64,000 bases of DNA from Actinotalea caeni. GTDB taxonomy: Bacteria; Actinomycetota; Actinomycetes; Actinomycetales; Beutenbergiaceae. The notes beneath the pieces were generated by a model. The model was not told the origin of the DNA and did not search any database. It saw nothing but the letters and a program-made list of their open reading frames with translations. Positions 8,984 through 18,061 of this stretch are shown here, piece by piece. Each line of letters begins with the position of its first letter. Position 1 is the first letter of the stretch. The stretch is taken from positions 186,001 to 250,000 of the forward strand of contig NZ_WNXX01000004.1 of assembly GCF_009733795.1 (NCBI RefSeq), in the 5' to 3' direction. A program made the translations under genes and the position numbers.

Positions 8984-9020
8984 GAGAGGGCCCGGCTCCG
9001 TCACGGAGCCGGGCCCTCTC
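8984..9020 (+). terminator. Transcription terminator after rplI
   Basis: A perfect 17-bp stem (GAGAGGGCCCGGCTCCG pairing with 9004-9020) closes a three-base loop TCA at 9001-9003, 17 bases after the rplI stop. No T-run follows, which is usual in GC-rich actinobacteria. It closes the ribosomal operon. Confidence 0.85.
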
Positions 9021-9105
9021 GCGTTCGTGGTCGACGGCGGGGCGCGCCGGCGCGCGGTCCCGACCGACGGCGTGGGACCGTGACGTTCACCACGAATGGT
9101 TGAAC

Positions 9106-9160
9106 TGTCACCGAACTGTTACCGATTTCAACTAGTTTGCGTGCTGCGGCTGGATAGGTT
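9106..9160 (+). promoter_or_regulatory. Activator-type promoter of first surface-protein gene
   Basis: TGTCACCGAAC/TGTTACCGA (9106-9125) is an 11-base-period direct repeat. A -10-like TAGGTT lies at 9155-9160; the -35 position (9132-9137, CTAGTT) is poor. The same arrangement with the same 29-base interval occurs before the paralogous gene at 11217-11271. This suggests a shared DNA-binding activator, such as an OmpR-type response regulator. The rest of the 8967-9219 gap holds only the terminator. Confidence 0.5.
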
Positions 9161-9219
9161 CAGCCCGGCCACCCAGCAGGGCGGCCCGTCTAGGGGACTT
9201 CCACGGGGTCGGGGACTGG

Positions 9220-10982
9220 GTGACAGGGACACCGCGTGCTGCATCGGCGCTCATCGACGAGGGTCGCTGGGGCTACCGCCGCGGTGCTGGCGCTGTCGCT
9301 GGTCGCGTCGCAGTCGGCGGCGCGTCCGACGGACGACTCCGAGGCGTTCGCGCGACTGATCTCGACCGACGCCCTGACGCTGGACCTGCTCGACGTGCTG
9401 GGGCAGTCGTCGGGCAACCGCACCGGCGCGGGCGCGAACTACGGCAAGATCGACCTCGCGCTCCTACAGGGGCTGCTCGGGCTCGACCTGGATCTCGGCG
9501 ACGGGCTGGTCCTGCCCCTGCTCGGGGAGGCGGGCACCAGCGTGCTGGACCTCGGGCCTCTCGCCGGCGCCGGGGTGCTCGGCGCGTACGCTACGAGGTC
9601 GACGAGGCCGCGGGTGGCGGCGACGGTGACGTCGACGCTGGCGAGGCCGATGCTGACGCCACCGACGGTGGTGGGCCCACGGGTGACGACGTCGATGGCG
9701 GCTACCCGGCTGGTGGTGGTTCTGACGGTGGCGACCCGGCTGGTGATGACTCCGACGGTAGCGACCCGACGGCTGGTGACACCGACGGCGACGACCCGAC
9801 CGGTGGTGACACCGACGGCGAACCTGGTGATCTTGAGCCGGTCGTGGCGGCCGATCCGGCCGTCGTCGGCCTCGGCGACGAGCTGACCGTCACCGGCACG
9901 GGCTTCCCGCCGAGCAGCGAGGTCACCGTCACCTACGTCGACGCCAACGGCGTCACCGTGGCGACCCAGCTGACCATCACGAGCGAGACGGGCGAGCTCA
10001 CCGACGCGCTGGTCGTGCCCGCGGGCACAGCCCTGGGCGAGCTGGTGGTCACGGCGACCGCCGGTGCGACGTCCGCCACGACCTCGGTCGAGGTGGTCGA
10101 CACGGACGACGGGGACGTCGAGGGCGGCGACACCGGCGGCGGGGGCGACGATGCTGGTGACACCGATGGGGGCGCTGCCGACGGGGCCGATGCCGACAGC
10201 GGGGGTGTCGACGGTGCGGACGTGACCGGTGACGCCGACGGCGGTGACACCGACCCGGACCGGGGGTGACACGTCGGGGGCGGCACCGATGGCTCGGAGC
10301 GACCCGGCGACGACCGGCTCCGGCTTCCCGCCGAGCAGCGAGGTGACGATCGCCTACGTCGACAGCTCCGGGGAGGACGATCGCGACGTCGACCGTCACG
10401 ACCGACGAGACCGGGGCCTTCACCGACACGATCGCCGTCCCGGCGGGCACGCCTGCGGGCACGCTCACGATCACCGCCACCGCGGGGGAGCGCACCGCCG
10501 CGGCCGTGGCGCGCGCCATCCGACTGGGCATCAGCCTCGAGCACCCCGCGCGGCAGCGCGGCGAGGTGCAGGTGGGCCGCGGCACCGGGTACGCACCGGG
10601 CACGGTCGTGCACGGGTTCATGAGCTCCGCCCCGGTCGTGGACCTCGGTACCCGGGTGGCCGACGCCGACGGCGAGGTCACCTTCACGTGGACGGTGCCG
10701 GCCTCGGCCGGTCTCGGCACCCACACGTTCTCGCTGACGGCGGAGGGCTACCCGGACCAGGCGGCCACCTTCGAGGTGGTCGGCGCACCGACCGCGCCCA
10801 GCGCACCAGGTTCCCCAACCGCACCCGCGGCGCCGGCGGACACCGCGCAGCCGAGCGGGCCGGGCGATCTTGCCGGCACCGGGTTCGACGCGACGCTCGC
10901 CGGTGCAGCGGCTCTGCTCCTGCTCGCCGGCGCCCTCGTCCTGCTCGTGGCACGGGCTCGTCGGAGGCTTGCACGGTCCTGA
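9220..10982 (+). pseudogene. Decayed choice-of-anchor-G-like sortase-anchored surface protein
   Basis: The coding signal moves between frames. A signal peptide and N-terminal domain (AGATAAVLALSLVASQSAARP; ISTDALTLDLLDVL; LDLGDGLVLPLL) run to about 9590. An Asp/Gly-rich spacer and Ig-like repeat (ADPAVVGLGDELTVTGTGFPPSSEV) follow in another frame to 10269. A second, shortened Ig-like repeat changes frame again near 10372. The last part (RGEVQVGRGTGYAPGTVVHGF ... LAGTG, hydrophobic stretch, RARRR tail) ends at 10982. Compared with the paralogue at 11329 the large central domain (~450 residues) is missing. The GTG at 9220 matches the paralogue start but needs one more slip; GTG 9236 is the alternative. 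Family role: cell-wall-anchored surface protein; this copy is almost certainly non-functional unless the sequence is wrong. Confidence 0.75.
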
Positions 10983-11216
10983 GTTTCGCGACCCGTCGTC
11001 GGCATGCGACGGATAGTTGCGACGCACGTCTAAACACAGCGTCTCGTCGACCTGTGACAGCTCGGCCGTTACGTTGCGCCGCAGCCGGTGAGGACCGGAC
11101 AACGCACGCATCGATGGTCGGGGAGAAGCAGCGAATGCGCAGGTCAGAGCGGACTCTTGCGTCGACCCCGCTCGGATTGGGCGCGATGTTCACCAGGCGA
11201 GACGTGATACGTGAAA

Positions 11217-11297
11217 TGTCATCAAATAGTTATCAACCGGACAGGTCGCGTAAACGTCTAGACGCTATGGTCGGGCTTCAACCGCCCGTCCGGGCGG
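11217..11297 (+). promoter_or_regulatory. Promoter region of second surface-protein gene
   Basis: The 345-base gap 10983-11328 holds this element and no gene. TGTCATCAAAT/AGTTATCAA (11217-11236) parallels the element at 9106 at 14 of 20 positions. The -10-like TATGGT is at 11266-11271, exactly the same distance downstream. A CGTCTAGACG palindrome lies between them (11255-11264). A 7-bp-stem hairpin CCGCCCG-TC-CGGGCGG (11282-11297) would sit at the 5' end of the transcript. Confidence 0.5.
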
Positions 11298-11328
11298 CTT
11301 CTGGGAACCACAAGTCGGGGGGCTTTGC

Positions 11329-14300
11329 GTGACAGCACGAACACCCCGGGCGAGAACGATTCGCCCGTCAAGAAGGCTCGCGGGCGCTGCCGCAGCGGTG
11401 CTGGCGATGTCGCTGGTCGGCAGCCAGGCTGCCGCGGCGCCAGATGATCGCTCGGAAGCGCTGGCACAGCTGATCAACGTCGACGCGCTGGAGCTGGACG
11501 TTCTCGAGACGCTGAGCAGGGCGTCCGGCAACCCCAGCGACCCTAGCCCGGGTTTTCGGCACCATCGACGCCGCACTCCTGAACGGTCTCGTCGACGTGG
11601 AGCTCGACCTCGGCGACGGGGTTCCTCTGCCTCTGATCGACAACGGCGAGAACGGCGGTCTGCTCGACCTCGGCGAGCTCGCCGGCCTCGGCGTGCTCGG
11701 CAGCTACGCGGCATCGGAGACGGAGACCACCTCAGTCGCGGCCACCGGCACCGTCACCGACGACGGCGTGATCGATCTCGAAGAGATCGAGGATCCGGGA
11801 AATCCGGACCTCGCGCGAGTCGACCTGACCGGACCGCTCGACCAGCTCCAGATCGACGGGCTGACGGACCAGATCATCGACGAGATCTCCGTCGGCCTGG
11901 GTGCGCTCGCGGCACGCGCCGAGGCCACGGATGTCGGTACCTACGACTCCGACTACGTCGTCGTGGGCGCCGAGCTCCGGATCAGCAGCCCCGCGGTGGG
12001 CGCGCTGAGCGGCGAGCTCACGACGACGTTCGAGGGTCTCGACGCACTGCTGGAAGCGCTCATCAACGAGTCGCTCGGTGAGGAAGGGACGCTCGGCGAG
12101 CTGGTGGGGCTGCTCGAGGCGATCAATCTCGACCTGGACGTGCTCGGTTTTGGGCTCGTCAGCGTCGGCATCGACGAAGCCACCGTCGGCGTGACGGCGG
12201 CACTGCCCAACATCGAGGACATCCTGCTCGAAGAGGTCGTGAGCGAGGACGGACTCGTCGCGATCGACCTGACGACCGGTGTCATCACTGTCGACTTGGC
12301 ACAACTGGTCGACAACGGTGATGAGGCGGGTCTCAACGGTCTGCCGGCAAACACCCCCGTGCTCACCGACGAGACGATCGAGCAGATCGTCGCCAGTGTG
12401 GGGAGCACTCTCGGCCAGCTCGTCGACTCCCTCACGAACGAGATCAGCGAGACGCTCGAGCAGTCGACGGTCCAAATCTCCCTCGAGGGCGGCGTCGCGC
12501 TCGCTGGCCTCGGTATCGGTTCGGTCGACGTTGAGATCGCCGGCACGCTCGCGCAGCTCACTGGCGCAGACCCGACGGACCCGACGATCGACATCGATGC
12601 CGACGTCGTGACCATCCCGGTGGGTGTCTTGGTCGGTGCCCTCACGACGCCGCTGCTCAACGAGGTGCTCGGTATCACGGGCACGCTGCTCGACGCGCTT
12701 CTCATCGACATGGCCGACGAGGCCGAGACAGCGCTGCAGGGCACGGTCGACGTGCTCCTGGAGCCGTTCGAGCCGATCCTCGACGAGGTGCTGACGCAGC
12801 TCCTCACGATCACCATCAACGAGCAGCCGACGGAAGCCCCGATCAACGGCGAGGGCGACCTCGGCGAGGACTCCTTCACGGTCCGAGCTCTGGCGATCGA
12901 CCTGCTCCCGCTGCTCGGCGACCTGGCGGTCGGCGTGGACCTCGCGTCGGCGACCGTGCGGGCCACGCCGCTCGCGGCGACGCTCACGGTCGATCCCGAC
13001 CCGGTGGAGATCGGTGCGGAGCTGACCACGGTGGGTGAGGGCTTCCTGCCCAACTCCGAGGTGACGATCGAGTACGTCGACGCAGGTGGTAACACCGTGG
13101 CGACCTCGACGGTGCCGGTCGACGAGAACGGCGGCTTCACGGACACCATCGAGGTGCCCGAGGAGACCCAGCTCGGCTTGATGACGGTGACGGCCCGGGA
13201 CACGGTGAACAACACCGCCGAGGACACCACCGAGGTCATCGACGGCACCGGTACGGACCCGGAGGGCACAGACCCCGAGGGCACCGACCCTGACGGTACG
13301 GACCCCGAGGGCACAGACCCCGAGGGCACGGACCCGGAGGGCACCGACCCCGAGGGCACCGACCCCGACGGTACGGACCCTGACGGTACGGACCCCGAGG
13401 GCACCGACCCGGAGGGCACCGACCCTGACGGTACGGACCCGGAGGGCACCGACCCCGAGGGCACCGACCCTGACGGTACGGACCCGGAGGGCACCGACCC
13501 CGAGGGCACGGACCCGGAGGGCACCGACCCTGACGGTACGGACCCGGAGGGCACCGACCCCGAGGGCACGGACCCCGAGGGCACCGACCCCGAGGGCACC
13601 GACCCTGACGGTACGGACCCCGAGGGCACGGACCCTGACGGTACGGACCCCGAGGGCACCGACCCCGAGGGCACCGACCCCGAGGGCACGGACCCCGAGG
13701 GCACCGACCCCGAGGGCACCGACCCTGACGGTACGGACCCCGAGGGCACCGACCCTGACGGTACGAACCCGGAGGGCGCCGACCCTGACGGTACGGACCC
13801 GGAGGGCACCGACCCTGACGGTACGGACCCGGAGGGCACCGACCCGGAGGGCACGGACCCCGACGGTACGGACCCGGAGGGCACCGACCCCGACGGTACG
13901 GACCCTGACGGCACCGACCCCGAGGGCACGGACCCGGAGGGCACCGACCCGGAGGGCGCCGACCCGGAGGGCACCGACCCCGAGGGCACGGACCCCGACG
14001 GCACGGACCCCGACGGTGACGACCAGGGGCAGCTGTCGATCGACGTCGAGTACGACACCCGCTACCGCGGGCAGGTCCAGATCGGGTACGGCTCCGGCTA
14101 CGCCCCCGGGACCGTCGTGCAGGGCTTCATGAACTCGACGCCCACGATCGACCTCGGCACCCAGGTGGCTGACGCCAACGGTGAGGTGACGTTCAGGTGG
14201 ACCATCCCGGCCTCGGCCGCGATCGACACCCACACGTTCTCGCTGGAGGCCGACGGCTACGACACCCAGTCGGTCAGCTTCCGAGTCCTCGCCGACGTGT

Positions 14301-14479
14301 CGGCGGGTGGGAGCGGTGGCTCCGGCAGCGGTAGCGGTAGCGGTAGCGGCAGCGGTCGCCTGCCCAGCACCGGTGCCGACACCACGCTCCTCGGCGCGGC
14401 CGCGCTCCTCCTGCTCGCCGGAGGTGCGGTGGCGCTCGGATCGGCTCGGATCCGTCGTCGGAGCTCGTCGGAGGTATGA
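11329..14479 (+). CDS. Choice-of-anchor-G family surface protein with TDPEG repeats and LPSTG anchor (one apparent frameshift)
   Basis: About 1,050 aa once corrected. GTG 11329 opens a Sec signal peptide (LAGAAAAVLAMSLVGSQAAAA). The N-terminal domain (EALAQLINVDALELDVLETL) continues in the +1 frame from the CCCC run at 11532-11535; dropping one C gives SGNPATLARVFGTIDAALLNG, matching the paralogue. The main domain (residues ~90-550) is rich in short beta motifs (LDLGDGVPLPLIDNG; LAGLGVLGSYAA). Then come an Ig-like domain (VEIGAELTTVGEGFLPNSEV), 51 pentapeptides (13253-14017), a second beta domain (GYGSGYAPGTVVQGF), Gly/Ser linker, LPSTG, hydrophobic helix and RIRRR tail. Sortase should attach it to peptidoglycan, with the acidic repeat as a stalk. 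Function unknown. Confidence 0.85.
13253..14017 (+). repeat. 51 tandem 15-bp units encoding TDP(E/D)G
   Basis: Fifty-one consecutive in-frame 15-base units encode TDPEG or TDPDG, with three variants (TNPEG, ADPDG and ADPEG). Units differ only at wobble bases and the E/D codon, so the array is young or homogenised and prone to length change. It makes a ~255-residue strongly acidic, Pro/Gly-rich stalk between the surface protein's domains. All other frames are open here because the repeat lacks stops. Confidence 0.97.
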
Positions 14480-14498
14480 CGACGACAACCACGGGAAA

Positions 14499-14565
14499 GG
14501 CTGGTCGGGCCACGCGGCCCGACCAGCCTCAGCCCCCGGAGCGGCGTGACGCCGCTCCGGGGGCT
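14499..14565 (+). terminator. Two tandem terminator hairpins
   Basis: First hairpin: 13-bp perfect stem GGCTGGTCGGGCC (14499-14511) with 14516-14528, loop ACGC. Second: 15-bp perfect stem AGCCCCCGGAGCGGC (14531-14545) with 14551-14565, loop GTGAC, followed by TCCCCC. They begin 20 bases after the surface-protein stop. Tandem terminators of this strength suggest a highly transcribed gene upstream. Confidence 0.85.
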
Positions 14566-14571
14566 TCCCCC

Positions 14572-15345
14572 ATGTCCGGGACCGGCCGCAACCGGCGGCC
14601 ACGCTGGGCCGGCCTCGTCGTGTGGCTCGGTGTGACCGCCGTGCTCCTGCACACCTTCGTGATCGCCACATGGGTCGGGCCGAGCACACCCGTGCGCGAG
14701 GCGATCGGCACCGACACCCTGCGCTCCTACGTGCACCCCGTGTTCGACCAGTCGTGGCGGATCTTCGCCCCGACACCGCGACGCGTCGCGGTGAACTTCC
14801 AGGTGCGGGCCGAGTACGTCGACCCCGCGACCGGTGAACGGGTGCGCACCGAGTGGTTCGACCTCGTCGACGGCGAGGACAGCCTCATCCAGGGCAACCT
14901 GTTCCCGCCGCGGATGTCGCTGGCGTCCCGCCGCATCGCCAACCGCCTCCACTCGGCGATGGACGACCTCAACGACCGCCAGCTGGAGCTCGTCGCGGCG
15001 AACTTCTTGACGACACCGATCGCCGAGCTCGGCGACCTGATGATGGATGCCACGGACAGCAGCGTCCCGCGTGGCACCGTGGGCAACTACATGACCTACG
15101 ACGCCGTCGCCACCCATCTCGCGACGCTCTTCCACCGGGCCGCGCTCGGTGACGTCGAGATCACCCACGTGCAGTACCGGACCGGGCGGCGCTACGTGCC
15201 GACCTGGGAGCCCGGGTCGACACGCACCGTCGACGACGCGAGCATCACCTGGTTCGACTACGGCTGGCGCCAGCCGGCCGAGGTCACCGACGACGAGCTC
15301 GCCCTCTTCGCGCCCTACCTTCGGATGAGCGGAGCCATCTCGTGA
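14572..15345 (+). CDS. DUF5819 family membrane protein
   Basis: About 257 aa from ATG 14572; the reading frame extends upstream only because the two terminator hairpins lack stops, so earlier starts are rejected. One membrane helix near the N-terminus (AGLVVWLGVTAVLLHTFVIA) is followed by an external domain including YVHPVFDQSWRIFAPTPRR, NFQVRAEY and WFDYGW. This matches DUF5819, which in actinobacteria is typically found beside HTTM proteins, as here. Its stop overlaps the HTTM start (GTGA), so the two are made together, presumably as a membrane complex. Biochemical role unknown. Confidence 0.8.
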   Translation: MSGTGRNRRPRWAGLVVWLGVTAVLLHTFVIATWVGPSTPVREAIGTDTLRSYVHPVFDQSWRIFAPTPRRVAVNFQVRAEYVDPATGERVRTEWFDLVDGEDSLIQGNLFPPRMSLASRRIANRLHSAMDDLNDRQLELVAANFLTTPIAELGDLMMDATDSSVPRGTVGNYMTYDAVATHLATLFHRAALGDVEITHVQYRTGRRYVPTWEPGSTRTVDDASITWFDYGWRQPAEVTDDELALFAPYLRMSGAIS

Positions 15346-16388
15346 TCGCCGCGGCGCTCCGCCCCCTCCGCGACGTCCAGGAGCGGCTCGAGGGGTGGTT
15401 CCTCGACGCCAAGCGCGGCACCTACGGCGCGTCGTTCAGCAGGATCGTCGCCGGCCTCGCGGTGCTCGGCATCCTCGTCACCAACCTCGGCACCCGCTAC
15501 GCGCTCTGGGGCCCCGGGTCCGCCTGGGCGGCCCCGATCCGCGAGCGCTCGGTGTGGGGTGGGCTGCACGAGCTGTGGTCGACGTCGAGCCCGCTGCTGT
15601 TCACGCTCCAGTACCTCGTGCTCATGGCACTCGCCGTGTGCGTGATCATCGGGTGGCGCACGCGCGCGGCGATCGTGCTGCTGGTCATCGGCATGACGGC
15701 GCTCGTCGAGCGGAACCCGATGGTCGGTGACCAGGGCGACAACATCGCCCGCATCGGCCTGATCTGGCTCGCGGTGGCCACCGCCTCCGAGCACTGGTCG
15801 CTCGACGCCCGCCGTCGACGCCGGGCGCTCGCTCGGGGCGGGACGCTCACACGGGCGCAGCGCTGGTGGGCCGGGCTCCCGGTGCTGCCCGCCTGGGCCG
15901 GTGCTGCGGTGCACAACCTGGCCCTGATGGCGCTCGCGCTGCAGGTGTTCGTCCTCTACCTCGCCTCGGCCCTGTACAAGATCCAGGGCGACCTGTGGCA
16001 GAACGGCACCGCGCTCTACTACCCGCTCTCGCTGCACGAGTACGCGGTGCTGCCGTGGGCCAACGACCTGCTCACCAGCAACGGCCTGATCCTCACCGCC
16101 GCGACCTACTTCGCGGTGTTCGTGCAGCTGTTCTTCGCACCGTCGCTGCTGCACCCGTACACGCGGCGGATCGCCGTGCCGGCGGTCATCGCGATGCACG
16201 TCGGGATCGCCGTGCTCATGGGGCTGCCGTGGTTCTCGCTGTCGATGATCGCCTTCGACGGCATCTTCGTCTCGACCCTGACCTACCGGCGCCTGGAGGC
16301 ATGGGCCGGCCCGCGGCTGCGGCGGCTGGGCGACCGCGTCGCCGCACAGCTCCCGCGGTCGCGCCCGGAACCTGTCACCACCTCGTAG
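15342..16388 (+). CDS. HTTM (vitamin-K-dependent carboxylase-like) membrane protein
   Basis: 348 aa from GTG 15342, overlapping the DUF5819 stop by four bases. Several membrane helices are visible (SRIVAGLAVLGILVTNLG; LFTLQYLVLMALAVCVIIGW; LALMALALQVFVLYLASALY; VIAMHVGIAVLMGLPWFS), with ASALYKIQGDLWQNGTALYY and HEYAVLPW typical of HTTM proteins. HTTM is a horizontally transferred domain shared with gamma-glutamyl carboxylase, but most bacterial members have no proven activity. The stop codon TAG lies inside the first copy of the 60-bp palindromic repeat (16382-16441). Confidence 0.85.
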   Translation: MIAAALRPLRDVQERLEGWFLDAKRGTYGASFSRIVAGLAVLGILVTNLGTRYALWGPGSAWAAPIRERSVWGGLHELWSTSSPLLFTLQYLVLMALAVCVIIGWRTRAAIVLLVIGMTALVERNPMVGDQGDNIARIGLIWLAVATASEHWSLDARRRRRALARGGTLTRAQRWWAGLPVLPAWAGAAVHNLALMALALQVFVLYLASALYKIQGDLWQNGTALYYPLSLHEYAVLPWANDLLTSNGLILTAATYFAVFVQLFFAPSLLHPYTRRIAVPAVIAMHVGIAVLMGLPWFSLSMIAFDGIFVSTLTYRRLEAWAGPRLRRLGDRVAAQLPRSRPEPVTTS

Positions 16389-16441
16389 CGGCGTGCCGAG
16401 CTCGTAGCGTGCACCGTACGAGCTCGGCACGTGGCTACGAG
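16382..16441. repeat. 60-bp palindromic repeat, copy A
   Basis: Outer arms CTCGTAGC/GCTACGAG (8 bp), a 3-base mismatch, then 14-bp inner arms GTGCCGAGCTCGTA/TACGAGCTCGGCAC around a 10-base centre containing GTGCAC. It fills the gap between the convergent HTTM and beta-propeller genes and supplies the HTTM stop codon. Two further 60-bp copies lie at 49162-49221 and 49288-49347. Likely a REP-like element or bidirectional terminator. Confidence 0.85.
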
Positions 16442-16472
16442 CTCGGCGCACTGCGGAACTGGGCGGGTGGAC

Positions 16473-17744
16473 TCACCAGGCCAGCCGCACCACGTCGGTG
16501 CCGTCGATGACCACGATCCCGTCCGACAGCAGCGCGAGGGTGAAGGCCGACACCTCCTCGCCGTAGGTCCACAGCACCTCGCCGGTGCGGACGTCGAGGC
16601 CGTGCAGCTGCTGCGGCTCGCCGACCAGGTCCCACAGAACCAGGGTCGACCCGCCGCCCACGACCGCGAGCGAGGGGAGGTCCCACGCCTCCCACAGCGT
16701 GCGCCCGGTGGCCTGGTCGACCCCGGTGAGGCGTGTGCCGGAGGGCATCCAGTGCGCGACGACCACGACGTCCGCGAGTCGGCCGACGAGGTGGTCGGAC
16801 GGGAGCCGCCAGAGCTCCTCACCGTGACGGGCGGCCACCGCGACGTCGAGGTCCTGGCGCACCTGGACGGCGCTCCCGGGGTCGTCGTCGGGCGCCAGCG
16901 TCAGGGACTCGACGAGGGTCGCACCGTCGGCGTCCACGAGGGTGACCGCCGTTTCGTCGTCCGACCAGGAGAGCTCGTACCCGTACGGCGCGCGGTGCAC
17001 CCACCGCAGGCCCGACTCCTCGACCGTGCCGTCGTCGACGTCGAAGGACACCGCCGGGGCACCGGTGACCAGGTGCACGTGGCCGCCGACGACCGTCAGG
17101 ACCGCCGTCCACCACGCGAGGTCGTCCTTGGCCAGCGCCTCCGCGGGCACCGGCGTCGCCCAGCGCACCGTGCCGTCGCGCGCGACGCGCCGGACCTCGC
17201 GGGCGTCGTCGTCGGCGACGGCCACCACGACGTCGGCACCGACGTCGGTCGCCCTCACCGCACCCGGCACCGGGACGGTCGCCGCCCTGCCGTCGTCCTC
17301 GACGCGCAGCACCGCGGCGTCGGGGGTGCCGGGCGCGTCGACGCAGGTGACGGCGCGGCCCACCTCGCAGGAGGCCGCGTCGACGGCGGCCTGCCAGACC
17401 GTCGCTCCCGTCACGGGGTCCAGGCCGTGGACGCCGTCGGCGGCCATCGCGACCACCGTGTCGCCGACGAACCACACCGTCTCGGACCGCGCGCCGTCGA
17501 CGGCGATCTCCGCGACCCACCGCACGTCCGGCGCAGCCGTGAGGTCCACGCCCAGCACCGCGACCGTGTCACGCGGGACCGAGCCCAGCAGCGCACCGCG
17601 TGTCGGGGCCGCCAGCACACCGGCCACCACGAGCACCAGCGCCGCCACCCAGGTGACGGCGCGGCCGGCCGGGCCGCGACGCCGGGAGCGCAGCCGCGGC
17701 ACCGCCGGCTGCACCGCGAGGTCGAACTCCTCGACGGCGGCCAT
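16473..17744 (-). CDS. Membrane-anchored PQQ-like beta-propeller protein
   Basis: 423 aa. A short cytosolic N-terminus and one membrane helix (AVTWVAALVLVVAGVLAAP, residues ~29-47) tether an outer beta-propeller: repeats such as GLDPVTGATVWQAAVD, VDQATGRTLWEAWDLP and GLDVRTGEVLWTYGEE are the D-x-x-T-G-x-x-x-W blades of PQQ-like/BamB-type propellers. The two cysteines in SCEVGRAVTC could form a disulphide. There is no dehydrogenase domain and PQQ binding is not indicated; it is probably a protein- or wall-binding scaffold. It converges on the HTTM gene across palindromic repeat A. Function unknown. Confidence 0.75.
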   Translation of the reverse strand: MAAVEEFDLAVQPAVPRLRSRRRGPAGRAVTWVAALVLVVAGVLAAPTRGALLGSVPRDTVAVLGVDLTAAPDVRWVAEIAVDGARSETVWFVGDTVVAMAADGVHGLDPVTGATVWQAAVDAASCEVGRAVTCVDAPGTPDAAVLRVEDDGRAATVPVPGAVRATDVGADVVVAVADDDAREVRRVARDGTVRWATPVPAEALAKDDLAWWTAVLTVVGGHVHLVTGAPAVSFDVDDGTVEESGLRWVHRAPYGYELSWSDDETAVTLVDADGATLVESLTLAPDDDPGSAVQVRQDLDVAVAARHGEELWRLPSDHLVGRLADVVVVAHWMPSGTRLTGVDQATGRTLWEAWDLPSLAVVGGGSTLVLWDLVGEPQQLHGLDVRTGEVLWTYGEEVSAFTLALLSDGIVVIDGTDVVRLAW

Positions 17745-17851
17745 GTCGCCATCATGCCCGCGAGCGACCCTGCCGTCACCACATCCGTCGTGCCGACCAC
17801 GTCCGGCGACCGGGCCTGCCGCGTCGCACCACCACGTGCCGGGACCGGGAC

Positions 17852-17920
17852 CGATAACGTTGTCGTCGCCCCCGGACCGGGGGCGACCGAGGTGTCGACA
17901 GCCCTCCCACAGGAGCGCTC
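17852..17920. promoter_or_regulatory. Operator-like palindromes upstream of GH120
   Basis: The 317-base divergent gap 17745-18061 contains CGATAACGTTGTCG (17852-17865), a 12-of-14 palindrome with the AACGTT centre common in LacI-family operators. It also contains TCGCCCCCGG-A-CCGGGGGCGA (17866-17886), a perfect GC palindrome, and AGGAGCGCTC (17911-17920), whose GAGCGCTC core resembles CelR-type sites that control cellulase genes in actinobacteria. No gene is visible in the gap. No LacI regulator is encoded nearby. Confidence 0.4.
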
Positions 17921-18061
17921 GGGCGACACCCGCGCGGGGAGCGCGCGTCGTCGTCGACCCTCCCGCGCAGCACCGGCCGCGGGGCCCCGAGGCGCTCGCC
18001 GGTCGAGAACCCCACCCACCTCGTCACCGCACCACCGCCGTCCGAGAGGAACACCCGACCC

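Noticed and set aside
9220-10982. Programmed ribosomal frameshifting in the first surface-protein gene
   Set aside because: There are at least three breaks, no slippery heptamer with a downstream structure at each, and a large domain is missing, so decay or error explains it better.
11732-14776. Reverse-strand frames of 1014 and 701 residues, including a PSGSV repeat protein
   Set aside because: The 15-bp repeat has no stop in any frame, so long opposite-strand frames are expected; no signal peptide, promoter or ribosome site supports them.
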